Shown one piece after another: positions 8,401-21,484 of a DNA stretch of 64,000 nucleotides (position 1 is its first letter; each line of letters starts with the position of its first letter). Source of the DNA: Paenibacillus sp. FSL M7-0420 (GTDB lineage: Bacteria > Bacillota > Bacilli > Paenibacillales > Paenibacillaceae). Location: assembly GCF_038002345.1 (NCBI RefSeq), contig NZ_JBBOCJ010000001.1, positions 1,922,001-1,986,000 of the forward strand, read 5' to 3'. The notes under the pieces were generated by a model. It did no database searches. It was not told the origin of the DNA and saw only the letters and a list, made by a program, of their open reading frames with translations. A program made the translations under genes and the position numbers.

Positions 8401-8408
8401 AATTATAA
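8394..8408. promoter_or_regulatory. PerR-type box overlapping the suf -10 element
   Basis: The 15 bases TTATAATAATTATAA match the PerR 7-1-7 consensus TTATAATnATTATAA at every position and cover the -10 element, where bound repressor would block RNA polymerase. Fur, PerR and Zur boxes are similar, so the protein that binds it is not settled by sequence alone. Confidence 0.65.
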
Positions 8409-8502
8409 TGTGATATAAAATCTAATTGCTTGTAATCAGGGTTAACCTGTGACAATACAACTTTCTGATTTCGCAAATCGATCAATGGAGGGAATATTAA
8501 TT

Positions 8503-9285
8503 ATGGCAGCAGAATTTGTCATTGAGGGACTGAAAGCGACGATTGAAGGAAAAGAAATTCTGAAGGGGATCAACCTTCAGATGAAGGGCGGGGAAATTCA
8601 CGCCGTAATGGGACCGAACGGTACTGGTAAAAGTACTCTGGCCTCCGCGTTGATGGGTCACCCGAAATATGTTGTTACAGAAGGCACAGCTGTGCTTGAA
8701 GGTGAGGATCTGCTGGAGATGGCCGTGGATGAACGTGCCCGTGCCGGACTATTCCTGGGGATGCAATATCCAAGCGAAATCAGCGGAGTGACCAACTCCG
8801 ACTTCCTGCGCAGTGCGATTAATTCCCGCCGTGAAGAGGGCAGTGAAATCTCGCTGATCAAGTTCATCCGTCTGATGGAAGCCAAGATGAAGGAGCTGGA
8901 TATGAACCCTGAATTCCTGCACCGTTATCTGAATGAAGGCTTCTCCGGCGGGGAAAAGAAACGTAATGAAATCCTGCAAATGATGATGCTGGACCCTAAG
9001 ATCGTCATCCTTGACGAGATTGACTCGGGCCTTGACATCGATGCGCTCAAAATTGTCGCCGATGGTGTGAACTCCATGCGCAGCCCGGAACGCGGCTTCC
9101 TGGTTATTACCCACTATCAGCGTTTGTTGAATTATATCAAGCCTGACTATGTTCATGTCATGATGCAGGGACGGATTGTGAAATCGGGCGGTCCTGAGCT
9201 GGCACAGAAACTGGAAGCAGAAGGCTACGAATGGATCAAGGAAGAGCTCGGCATTGAAGACGAAACCGTAGGACAAGACGCTTAG
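8503..9285 (+). CDS. sufC: Fe-S cluster assembly ATPase SufC
   Basis: SufC is the ABC-type ATPase of the SufBCD scaffold, which drives iron-sulfur cluster assembly in the cytoplasm. The 260-residue protein has Walker A GPNGTGKST, the SufC-type signature FSGGEKKRNE, Walker B IVILDEIDSGLD and the H-loop VITHYQR. I start it at ATG 8503, behind GGAGGGAATATTAATT; an upstream GTG (8449) would add 18 residues not typical of SufC. It is the first gene of sufCDSUB, read from the promoter at 8372-8400. Confidence 0.97.
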   Translation: MAAEFVIEGLKATIEGKEILKGINLQMKGGEIHAVMGPNGTGKSTLASALMGHPKYVVTEGTAVLEGEDLLEMAVDERARAGLFLGMQYPSEISGVTNSDFLRSAINSRREEGSEISLIKFIRLMEAKMKELDMNPEFLHRYLNEGFSGGEKKRNEILQMMMLDPKIVILDEIDSGLDIDALKIVADGVNSMRSPERGFLVITHYQRLLNYIKPDYVHVMMQGRIVKSGGPELAQKLEAEGYEWIKEELGIEDETVGQDA

Positions 9286-9310
9286 AAACGCTGGAAGGAG
9301 GAAACCACTT

Positions 9311-12250
<2,940 letters not shown>

Positions 12251-12280
12251 AATAATATTACACTCAAGGAGGCTGACACC

Positions 12281-13678
12281 ATGGCTAAGAAAGCGCCTGA
12301 TATGGAGGAATACCAGTACGGATTCCGTGACGAGCACAAGTCGATATTTCAGTCTGGTAAAGGACTCACGGAAGAAATCGTCCGGGAAATCTCCGCAATT
12401 AAAAACGAGCCGGATTGGATGCTGGAATTCCGGCTGAAATCCCTGGAGCAGTTCCGTAAGATGCCAATGCCGAAGTGGGGCGGCAATCTGGATGATCTGG
12501 ATTTCGAGGATATCCAATATTATGTTAGACCTTCCGAGAAGCAGGGCAAGACTTGGGAGGAGGTTCCTTCCGAGATCAAAGAGACCTTCGACAAGCTGGG
12601 AATTCCGGAAGCGGAGCAGAAGTTCCTTGCCGGTGTCTCTGCACAGTATGAATCTGAGGTAGTCTATCACAGCATGCAGCAGAACCTGGAGGATCAGGGT
12701 GTAATCTTCACAGATACGGATTCCGCACTGCGTGATCATCCTGAGCTGTTCAAGAAGTTCTTCGGCACAATCATTCCGCCTGCTGACAACAAGTTCGCCG
12801 CACTTAACAGTGCCGTTTGGTCAGGAGGCAGCTTCATCTATGTTCCGAAGGGTGTGAAGTGTGAAGTTCCTTTGCAGGCATACTTCCGCATCAACTCCGA
12901 GAATATGGGACAATTCGAGCGTACGCTGATTCTGGCAGACGAAGACAGCTTCGTGCATTACGTTGAAGGCTGTACTGCCCCGATCTACAGCACGAACTCT
13001 CTGCATAGTGCAGTAGTTGAGATTCTCTGCATGAAGAACGCCCGTGTCCGTTATACCACCATTCAGAACTGGGCACCGAACATCTATAACCTCGTTACCA
13101 AACGTGCGGTTGCCGAAGAGAATGCTACGATGGAATGGGTAGACGGCAACATCGGCTCCAAGCTGACTATGAAATATCCAGCGGTTGTTCTTAAAGGCCG
13201 TGGAGCCAAGGGTTCGGTCTTGTCCATCGCGGTAGCGGGCAAGAATCAGCATCAGGATGCAGGCGCCAAAATGATCCACTTGGCACCGGATACCACCTCA
13301 ACCATCGTATCCAAGTCGATCAGCAAGCACGGCGGCAAGGTCACTTACCGTGGACTCGCTTCCTTCGGCCGCAAGGCAGAAGGCGCGAAATCCAATATCA
13401 AATGCGATACGCTCATTCTGGATAACGAGTCCACCTCGGACACGATTCCTTACAATGAGATCATGAACGATAACATTGTGCTTGAGCACGAAGCGACGGT
13501 CTCCAAGGTATCTGAGGAGCAGCTATTCTACCTCATGAGCCGCGGTCTCTCCGAAGCTGATGCCACGCAGATGATTATCATGGGCTTCATCGAGCCGTTC
13601 ACCAAGGAGCTGCCGATGGAATATGCGGTCGAGATGAATCGTCTCATTAAGTTTGAAATGGAAGGGTCAATCGGTTAA
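12281..13678 (+). CDS. sufB: Fe-S cluster assembly scaffold protein SufB
   Basis: The main scaffold subunit of SufBC2D. The protein has 465 residues, full family length. Typical blocks are [15 protein letters not shown] at the N-terminus, [28 protein letters not shown], the [20 protein letters not shown] block with the conserved cysteine, and the C-terminal [43 protein letters not shown] precedes the ATG. Last gene of the operon, with a terminator about 35 bases beyond the stop. Confidence 0.97.
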   Translation: MAKKAPDMEEYQYGFRDEHKSIFQSGKGLTEEIVREISAIKNEPDWMLEFRLKSLEQFRKMPMPKWGGNLDDLDFEDIQYYVRPSEKQGKTWEEVPSEIKETFDKLGIPEAEQKFLAGVSAQYESEVVYHSMQQNLEDQGVIFTDTDSALRDHPELFKKFFGTIIPPADNKFAALNSAVWSGGSFIYVPKGVKCEVPLQAYFRINSENMGQFERTLILADEDSFVHYVEGCTAPIYSTNSLHSAVVEILCMKNARVRYTTIQNWAPNIYNLVTKRAVAEENATMEWVDGNIGSKLTMKYPAVVLKGRGAKGSVLSIAVAGKNQHQDAGAKMIHLAPDTTSTIVSKSISKHGGKVTYRGLASFGRKAEGAKSNIKCDTLILDNESTSDTIPYNEIMNDNIVLEHEATVSKVSEEQLFYLMSRGLSEADATQMIIMGFIEPFTKELPMEYAVEMNRLIKFEMEGSIG

Positions 13679-13713
13679 CCGAAACCTCATCCATGAGCCA
13701 GGCAATAACCTAG

Positions 13714-13769
13714 ACGTGTTCCTTGAATCTTAATGGCCTAAGGCCGGAGATTCGGGGGCACGTTTTTTT
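13714..13769 (+). terminator. Terminator of the suf operon
   Basis: An imperfect long stem (ACGTG and CC-GAATCT on the left arm from 13714; AGATTC-GG and CACGT on the right arm to about 13763) ends in a run of seven T. Confidence 0.75.
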
Positions 13770-13770
13770 G

Positions 13771-14190
13771 TATGGGGACTCAGAAGCGCTTATTTCATCA
13801 TAAGAGCTGCAATTGGTGTTGGGAATAATACATAAAATTCCTATTATCAGGCTGGCAAAAAGCCCCTTCGCCCAGTTGAATCTTGCTATATCTTAATTGA
13901 GCAGTATTTGCGAGGAAATAGCAGCATTTAAAACGACGGGCGTCCTTTAGCCCCTGCTTAAGCCCGGTTTATTCCGGAAAAAGAGGGAAAACGGTGGTTT
14001 CTCCCCTTTGCCGCATTAAATTAGGGATGATAAACTGCTTAAAGTCACTAAATTGGAAGCGCTAAAAAAGCTAGCTTACGGTGCGATATTTAGAGACCAA
14101 GTTCTTGCTTACGGAGGCAAGTTACTTCGTAAAGCTAAGTTTATGCTTACGGAGCCAGCTTTACTTCGTAAAGCTTTAAGGAGGAGAGAT
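13771..14190 (+). other. Long non-coding leader before the ABC exporter
   Basis: About 420 bases lie between the suf terminator and the exporter start. A TTG-started reading frame in phase with the exporter opens at 14053, but it runs through hairpin repeats and adds residues that ABC half-transporters lack, so I treat it as untranslated. A 12-codon ATG frame (14028-14066, MINCLKSLNWKR) could be a leader peptide, but its ribosome binding site is poor. I see no clear promoter. The repeats near 14074-14175 are listed separately. Confidence 0.4.
14074..14175 (+). repeat. Repeated hairpin units just before the ABC exporter
   Basis: Two units of about 30 bases (14107-14136 and 14145-14175) both begin GCTTACGGAG and end TTACTTCGTAAAGCT. 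A further GCTTACG lies at 14074-14080. In each unit the GCTTACG start can pair with the CGTAAAGC end (one bulge), and TTACTTCGTAA is itself nearly self-complementary, so the leader transcript can fold into two or three tandem hairpins. They stop just short of the AAGGAGGAG site of the exporter. Confidence 0.6.
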
Positions 14191-15960
14191 ATGGATGTTC
14201 TCAGGCAACTGCGGGGCTTTTATCGGGAGAAGCTGCACTATCTGATTCTGTCGATTGTATGTTTGGCGGCCGCAACTGCAGTGGGGCTTATTACCCCCAA
14301 TTTGTTAAGGAGATTGATCGATGATGTTATTGTTCCCCTAAAGTTTACTGAGGTGCCCGTACTCGCTCTCAGTGTGCTTGCTGTCATTATTGTTAAGGCG
14401 TGCCTGCAGTTTGCCCATGGATTTTTCGGCGGACGGCTGGGGAATTTCCTGGCCTACCGGCTGCGCAATGCCTGCTATGAGAAGCTGCAATTTCTGTCCT
14501 TCCGTTATTATGATACGGCGAAGACAGGTGACCTGATGTCCCGGCTGACCGGGGATTTGGAAGCAATCCGGATGTTCATTGGCTTCGGATTCGCCCAATT
14601 GCTGAATGTGTTCTTCATGGTTCTGTTCGGCTCCATTATGATGTTCACCATCAATTGGCAGCTGACGCTGGTTACTCTGATCACAATGCCGTTTCTGGCG
14701 GTAGTCGCACTCAGATTTGAATCCAAGATTCATCCGGCCTTTCAGGAGATGCGCCTGGCGTTAAGTTCCCTGACAACGGCTGTACAGGAGAATGTCACCG
14801 GGGTAAGAACGGTCAAATCGTTTGCCAGAGAGGCCTACGAAGTTGATAAATTCTCACACCGTAATGAACGTTATAAAGATAATCAGATTTTTGCAGCTGA
14901 GCTGTGGAGTAAATTCTTCCCGTTCATGGAGCTGCTGGCTTCGGTCAGTGTAGCGATCCTGCTGGGTGTAGGCGGTACGCTGGTAATCAACGGGAAGATG
15001 TCGCTGGGTGAGCTGGTTGCCTTCTTCAGCCTGATCTGGTACATCATCGGTCCGGTATGGGGGCTAGGGTTCCACATCAACAACTATACCCAGTCGAAGG
15101 CCTCCGGCGAACGTGTGCTGGAAGTGCTGAATCAGCAGATTGATGTCCGGGATAAAGAGAATGCCCGCGAGCTTGTTGCAGCTGAAGTGAAGGGAGAGGT
15201 GGAGTTCGACCATGTTACCTTCGCTTACGGCAACAAAATGCCGGCAGTCAAGGATATTCATTTCCATGCCGAGCCCGGCGCGGTCATTGGCTTCCTTGGC
15301 GGAACGGGGTCCGGTAAATCCACGATTACCCAGCTGATGATGCGTGCTTATGATGTGAATCAGGGCAGTATTAAGCTCGACGGTGTGGATATCCGTGAGT
15401 TCCAGGTCCGCAGTCTGCGCTCGCAAATATCGACGGTGTTCCAGGAGACCTTCCTGTTCTCCTCATCGATCCGCAATAATATCTCTTATGGACTGAAGAA
15501 TGTCAGCATGGATGAGATTATCCGTGCCGCCGAGCTGGCGAAGGCGCATGACTTCATTATGGAGATGCCGGAAGGCTATGATACCGTAGTCGGTGAGCGG
15601 GGAATGGGTCTCTCGGGCGGCCAAAAGCAGCGGATTGCCATTGCCCGCGCACTGCTCAAGAATCCGCGGATTCTTATTCTGGATGATGCCACCAGTGCGG
15701 TGGACATGGAGACGGAGCATGAGATTCAGGCCGGGTTCCAGGAGGTTATGCGCGGACGGACCACCCTGATTATTGCCCACCGGATCTCCTCCCTGCGTCA
15801 TGCCGATCAGATCATTGTCATGAATGAAGGGAGAATGGTCCAGCAAGGAACCCATCAGGAATTGATTGCGGTCCCGGGACCTTACCAGGATGTGTACCGG
15901 ATTCAGTACGCCGATTATTTAGCCAGGGATAACAAGCGAGAGGCGGGTGATCCGGCATGA
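14191..15960 (+). CDS. ABC exporter half-transporter with non-canonical ATP site (subunit A)
   Basis: The protein has 589 residues: six membrane segments (about 20-300) then an ATPase domain. Walker A is GGTGSGKST, the signature LSGGQKQRIAIARALL is canonical, but Walker B ends LILDDATSAVD, with Asp where the catalytic Glu normally stands. This is the hallmark of the degenerate-site subunit in heterodimeric exporters such as TM287/288 and BmrC/BmrD. It therefore pairs with the next gene, which keeps the Glu. Start at ATG 14191 with AAGGAGGAGAGAT before it. The last 4 bases overlap the next gene. Substrate unknown; drug or lipid export is likely for the family. Confidence 0.88.
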   Translation: MDVLRQLRGFYREKLHYLILSIVCLAAATAVGLITPNLLRRLIDDVIVPLKFTEVPVLALSVLAVIIVKACLQFAHGFFGGRLGNFLAYRLRNACYEKLQFLSFRYYDTAKTGDLMSRLTGDLEAIRMFIGFGFAQLLNVFFMVLFGSIMMFTINWQLTLVTLITMPFLAVVALRFESKIHPAFQEMRLALSSLTTAVQENVTGVRTVKSFAREAYEVDKFSHRNERYKDNQIFAAELWSKFFPFMELLASVSVAILLGVGGTLVINGKMSLGELVAFFSLIWYIIGPVWGLGFHINNYTQSKASGERVLEVLNQQIDVRDKENARELVAAEVKGEVEFDHVTFAYGNKMPAVKDIHFHAEPGAVIGFLGGTGSGKSTITQLMMRAYDVNQGSIKLDGVDIREFQVRSLRSQISTVFQETFLFSSSIRNNISYGLKNVSMDEIIRAAELAKAHDFIMEMPEGYDTVVGERGMGLSGGQKQRIAIARALLKNPRILILDDATSAVDMETEHEIQAGFQEVMRGRTTLIIAHRISSLRHADQIIVMNEGRMVQQGTHQELIAVPGPYQDVYRIQYADYLARDNKREAGDPA

Positions 15961-17825
15961 GTCTTGAGACCTCCAAGCAGACCGCTGAAGGCGTATTAAA
16001 TACCGACAACAGTAAGGTTGAAGAACAGACGCTTGAAGAACGTTTTATCTATAAAGACGATGATGTGATCGACAAGGCTTTTGACTGGAAGCAGTTCACC
16101 CGCTTATTCGGCTATATGAAGCCATATGCGAAGCAGATGCTGCCGCTGGTCTCGATCATGATGATTCTGGGCACGATTACCAAGCTGACGGTTCCATTCC
16201 TGACCAGTATGGCGATTGATAAAGCGATTGCTCCAAAAGAGGGAAGCACCAGCTTGACGCTGCTCTACACGCTCACAGCCAGTGTAATCGTGCTGTATCT
16301 GATTCAATGGATCGCCGGCGTATACCGGATCAAATATACGAATGTGATCGGCCAACGGGTGATCTATGACCTGCGCTCGGACCTGTTCCGGCATATCCAG
16401 AAGCTGTCCTTCAACTTCTTCGATAAACGTCCGGCCGGATCAGTCCTTGTCCGGGTGACCAATGATATCAACTCGCTGCAGGATTTGTTCACCAACGGGG
16501 TGGTCAATCTGATGATTGACTGTGTGCAGCTGCTGGGCATTATGATTATTCTGCTGCTGATCAACTGGAAGCTGGGGCTGGCGGTGATGATTACCGTTCC
16601 AATCATGTTCCTGATCTCTACCAAGCTGCGGCAGAGAATCCGCATCGCCTGGCAGGATGTGCGCATGAAGAATTCCCGGATCAACTCCCATCTAAATGAG
16701 TCGATACAGGGGATTCGCGTCACCCAGGCCTACACACAGGAAGAAGAGAACATGCATTATTTCGATGCCATGAATATGGACAGCCGGAAGTCGTGGAACA
16801 AGGCCTCAGCCATGAACCAGGCATTCGGTCCGATCATTGAAGTCACCGGCGGCTTCGGGACGATGATTCTCTTCTGGTTCGGGGCATACCTGATCCAGTC
16901 TGGAGAGCTTACGGTCGGCTTCCTGGTCGCCTTCAGCAGTTATGTCAGCAACTTCTGGGACCCGATTAACCGGCTGGGGCAGATGTACAATCAGCTGCTG
17001 GTGGCGATGGCTTCCTCCGAGCGGATCTTCGAGTATCTCGACGAACAGCCTGCGGTTCAGGATAAGCCGGGAGCAACGCCGCTGTCCAAGATTCAAGGGG
17101 ATATTCACTTTAATAACGTAGTGTTTGAATATGAGAAAGGCCGTGCGGCACTCAAAGGCATCAATCTGGATGTCAAAGCAGGCCAGTCCATCGCCCTTGT
17201 AGGACATACCGGCTCCGGCAAAAGCACGATCATCAACCTGATTGGCCGGTTCTATGATATTAAGAGTGGTCACATCACCATTGATGGCCGGGATATCCGC
17301 GAGGTTACACTCCAGAGTCTGCGCGAACAGATCGGGATTGTACTGCAGGATACCTTCATCTTCTCGGGAACGATCCGCGACAACATCCGCTTCGGGCGGC
17401 TGGACGCCACGGACGAAGAGATTGAAGCGGCTGCCAAGGCCGTAGACGCCCATGATTTCATCATCAAGCTGCCTGCCGGCTATGATACCGAGGTGGAGGA
17501 GCGGGGAAGCGCACTGTCCATGGGACAGCGCCAGCTGCTGTCCTTCGCCCGGGCGCTGCTGGCCGATCCGCGGATTCTGATTCTGGATGAAGCGACCGCC
17601 AGCATTGATACGGAGACGGAGATCAAGATTCAGGAAGCGCTGAAGCTGCTGCTTCAGGGCCGGACCTCCTTCATCGTCGCCCACCGCCTCTCGACCATCC
17701 GCCATGCGGATAAGATCGTGGTGCTGGATCACGGCGAGATCAAGGAAGAAGGCAACCATGCCGAGCTGACCAAGCACGACGGTATTTATAACGGATTAAT
17801 AGAAGCACAGTTCCGCTTCTTATAG
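15957..17825 (+). CDS. ABC exporter half-transporter (subunit B)
   Basis: The protein has 622 residues: a 35-residue polar N-terminal extension, six membrane segments, then the ATPase domain with Walker A GHTGSGKST, Walker B LILDEATASID (catalytic Glu present) and H-loop IVAHRLST. Its signature motif is LSMGQRQLLSFARALL, where Met replaces the first Gly of LSGGQ. In a heterodimer this deviant signature faces the partner's ATP, so the two subunits share one full and one degenerate site. ATGA overlap with the partner gene. Terminator follows directly. Confidence 0.9.
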   Translation: MSLETSKQTAEGVLNTDNSKVEEQTLEERFIYKDDDVIDKAFDWKQFTRLFGYMKPYAKQMLPLVSIMMILGTITKLTVPFLTSMAIDKAIAPKEGSTSLTLLYTLTASVIVLYLIQWIAGVYRIKYTNVIGQRVIYDLRSDLFRHIQKLSFNFFDKRPAGSVLVRVTNDINSLQDLFTNGVVNLMIDCVQLLGIMIILLLINWKLGLAVMITVPIMFLISTKLRQRIRIAWQDVRMKNSRINSHLNESIQGIRVTQAYTQEEENMHYFDAMNMDSRKSWNKASAMNQAFGPIIEVTGGFGTMILFWFGAYLIQSGELTVGFLVAFSSYVSNFWDPINRLGQMYNQLLVAMASSERIFEYLDEQPAVQDKPGATPLSKIQGDIHFNNVVFEYEKGRAALKGINLDVKAGQSIALVGHTGSGKSTIINLIGRFYDIKSGHITIDGRDIREVTLQSLREQIGIVLQDTFIFSGTIRDNIRFGRLDATDEEIEAAAKAVDAHDFIIKLPAGYDTEVEERGSALSMGQRQLLSFARALLADPRILILDEATASIDTETEIKIQEALKLLLQGRTSFIVAHRLSTIRHADKIVVLDHGEIKEEGNHAELTKHDGIYNGLIEAQFRFL

Positions 17826-17833
17826 AAGCACAT

Positions 17834-17877
17834 GCAGCAGCCTGGCCCCGATGTGGGGGAGGGGCTGCTGTTTTTTT
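17834..17877 (+). terminator. Terminator of the ABC exporter operon
   Basis: GCAGCAGCC at 17834-17842 pairs with GGCTGCTG ending at 17870, with extra CCCC/GGGG pairing inside, followed by seven T (17871-17877). Confidence 0.8.
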
Positions 17878-17918
17878 GCGTCTGGAATAATAAGGGGAAA
17901 GTGTAGAGTTCCTTCCCG

Positions 17919-18164
17919 TTAAGGCCGTTTCCCCGGCTTCCCGCTTACCCGGACCTCCAGCAGCTGCACACTGATCTCCTGCTGCCATCCGGTATCTTGA
18001 GTATCCTCTGCCAACAGAGCTTCGATATGGAGGCGGGCCATTTCCCAGCAGTAGACGGTGTTGACATGCAGGCAGTGCTGAAGCTCGTCTTGCTCCGCCG
18101 GAGCCAGCGGACGCTTCAGACTAAGGGTATATAGCTCAGCAAGGCGCTGATGAACCGCAAGCAT
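17919..18164 (-). CDS. Small conserved Paenibacillus protein of unknown function
   Basis: The protein has 81 residues, begins MLAVHQRLAELYTLSLKRPLAPAEQDE and has an all-helical pattern with HCLHVNTVYCWEMARL in the middle. I recall closely similar small proteins recurring in Paenibacillus genomes (of the DUF7667 kind), without a known function. AAGGAGGAGATAGG precedes the ATG, which supports translation. It stands alone between the exporter and licT. Confidence 0.6.
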   Translation of the reverse strand: MLAVHQRLAELYTLSLKRPLAPAEQDELQHCLHVNTVYCWEMARLHIEALLAEDTQDTGWQQEISVQLLEVRVSGKPGKRP

Positions 18165-18275
18165 CCTATCTCCTCCTTGTATTACTGTCTTCTATTAGCG
18201 TGACCCTGGAAATACAGTTTCAAACCGGAATGAAGCCTAATATAAATATTCAGATCTTTAGGATAAAAAAAGTTC

Positions 18276-18303
18276 TTGAAATCGCTTTTATTTATGCTAC
18301 AAT
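18276..18303 (+). promoter_or_regulatory. Sigma-A promoter of licT
   Basis: TTGAAA (18276-18281), a 16-base spacer and TACAAT (18298-18303) place the start of transcription just before the RAT element. Confidence 0.65.
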
Positions 18304-18314
18304 AACAGTAATAC

Positions 18315-18401
18315 AGGATTGTGACCGGTAACGCGGGCAATGCCTAAGCTGATGCGAGTATCATTTTATGAATGATATTGGGATCAACTTAGGCTTTTTT
18401 T
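18315..18401 (+). promoter_or_regulatory. RAT antiterminator / terminator leader of licT
   Basis: The RAT element (18316-18344) has the standard GGATTGT start, the internal bulges and the GGCAATGCC end of BglG/LicT targets. Its last bases overlap the left arm of a terminator: GCCTAAGCTGAT (18342-18353) pairs with ATCAACTTAGGC (18383-18394), followed by seven T. RNA-bound LicT would stabilise the RAT hairpin and block the terminator, so licT controls itself. Confidence 0.85.
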
Positions 18402-18433
18402 GTACAAACTATGCGTCAGGAGGTGAATTTGAG

Positions 18434-19279
18434 ATGATTATCGAGAAGGTGCTGAACAATAATGTGCTCCTGACCAAGAACCAGAAGGGCAAGGAGGTTA
18501 TTGTGATGGGCAGAGGAATTTCCTTCAATAAGGTGGCGGGTGATTATGTGGACCCTGCCAAGGTGGATAAGATTTTTCTGCTGAACGAGAATGAATTCAC
18601 TGCCCGGCTGACTGAACTGCTGAATGATATTCCGGTAGCTCACCTGGAGCTGGCCAGCGGCATCGTCACCTACGCGAGTGGAGTGCTGCACACAGAGCTG
18701 AACGATAATCTCTATCTGACGCTGACGGATCATATTCATTTCGCGCTGGAGCGTTTTGAGAAGGGGATTCAGCTGAAGAATGCGATGCTGTTTGAGATCA
18801 AGCGCTTTTACCAGAAGGAATTCGGAATCGGGCTGGATGCCCTGAAGATGATTGAACAGACCACCGGCCTCTCGCTGGGTGAGGATGAAGCCGGCTTCAT
18901 TGCCCTTCACCTGGTCAACGCCAGAATGGATGGCACGGAGGTAAGATCTACGATCAAGATGACGGAGATCGTTCAGAATATCCTGAACATCGTTACCTAT
19001 CATTATAAGGTTGTGCTGGACGAGACCTCGCTTAATTATTCGCGGTTCCTGACCCATCTGCAGTATTTTTCCATGCGGGTGCTGAAGAAGGAGACCAACA
19101 ACAGCGGGGAAGAGTTCCTGTACAATCAGGTGAGGCTAACCTATGTCAAGGCTTTCGAATGCGTAGGCAAGATTAATGAATATCTGGAGAAATCCCATGG
19201 CCAGAGCCTCAGCAAGGATGAATATGTCTATTTGACGATTCACATTCAGCGTGTAACTGAACGCAATAACCTGGAGTAA
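18434..19279 (+). CDS. licT: BglG-family transcriptional antiterminator LicT
   Basis: The protein has 281 residues, as expected for LicT (about 277). The N-terminal RNA-binding CAT domain (1-58) reads MIIEKVLNNNVLLTKN, then EVIVMGRGISFNKVAGD. PRD1 follows (about 65-170, with LTDHIHFALERF) and PRD2 (about 171-281, with FLTHLQYFSMRV and LTIHIQRV). PRD histidines are phosphorylated by HPr and the EII permease, which couples antitermination to sugar supply. The start is at ATG 18434, behind AGGAGGTG. It has its own RAT leader, and the next gene, its target permease, has another. Confidence 0.93.
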   Translation: MIIEKVLNNNVLLTKNQKGKEVIVMGRGISFNKVAGDYVDPAKVDKIFLLNENEFTARLTELLNDIPVAHLELASGIVTYASGVLHTELNDNLYLTLTDHIHFALERFEKGIQLKNAMLFEIKRFYQKEFGIGLDALKMIEQTTGLSLGEDEAGFIALHLVNARMDGTEVRSTIKMTEIVQNILNIVTYHYKVVLDETSLNYSRFLTHLQYFSMRVLKKETNNSGEEFLYNQVRLTYVKAFECVGKINEYLEKSHGQSLSKDEYVYLTIHIQRVTERNNLE

Positions 19280-19330
19280 CACGTAACTACGTAAGACTAC
19301 AATATTTCATATATTTTCATATCATCTGTC

Positions 19331-19418
19331 AGGGTGTAACTGGTCATGCAGGCAAAACCTGAGCTGATGGCAAAATAGCGTGTGTTCTACGCCTTTTTTG
19401 CCTTGAGTTCAGGTTTTT
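19331..19418 (+). promoter_or_regulatory. RAT antiterminator / terminator leader of the PTS permease gene
   Basis: A second RAT-like element (19331-19360, AGGGTGTAACTGG start and GGCAAAACCT end) overlaps a terminator in which AAAACCTGA (19354-19362) pairs with TCAGGTTTT (19409-19417) and GGCAAAA (19369-19375) with TTTTGCC (19396-19402). It lies between licT and the permease, so LicT must act separately at this site. Confidence 0.82.
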
Positions 19419-19442
19419 CTTGTTTGCAGAGGGGAAAGATAG

Positions 19443-21371
<1,929 letters not shown>

Positions 21372-21374
21372 AAG

Positions 21375-21404
21375 GATAGCCTCCCCCGGCCGGGGGAGGC
21401 TATC
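21375..21404. terminator. Perfect 30-base palindrome after bglP
   Basis: GATAGCCTCCCCCGG and its exact complement run without a loop gap from 21375 to 21404. It has only a weak T-run, but an A-run lies on its left. Confidence 0.65.
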
Positions 21405-21420
21405 TAGTTGGTATTCAACT

Positions 21421-21468
21421 TCAAGCAGCACTTCTGCGGCAACGCAGGGGGCTGCTTGATTTATTTTG
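21421..21468. terminator. Second hairpin between convergent bglP and HD-GYP genes
   Basis: TCAAGCAGC (21421-21429) pairs perfectly with GCTGCTTGA (21451-21459), with an inner TCTGCG/CGCAG stem, followed by TTTATTTT. Confidence 0.7.
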
Positions 21469-21484
21469 CGTAGAGGAAATCTCT

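Noticed and set aside
14053..14190. 46-residue N-terminal extension of the first ABC subunit from TTG 14053
   Set aside because: The extension is encoded by the hairpin repeats, has no homologous counterpart in half-transporters, and the ATG at 14191 has a much better ribosome binding site.
16806..17777. 323-codon minus-strand frame inside the second ABC subunit
   Set aside because: Exact antisense of a conserved ATPase domain; codon composition is that of a shadow.
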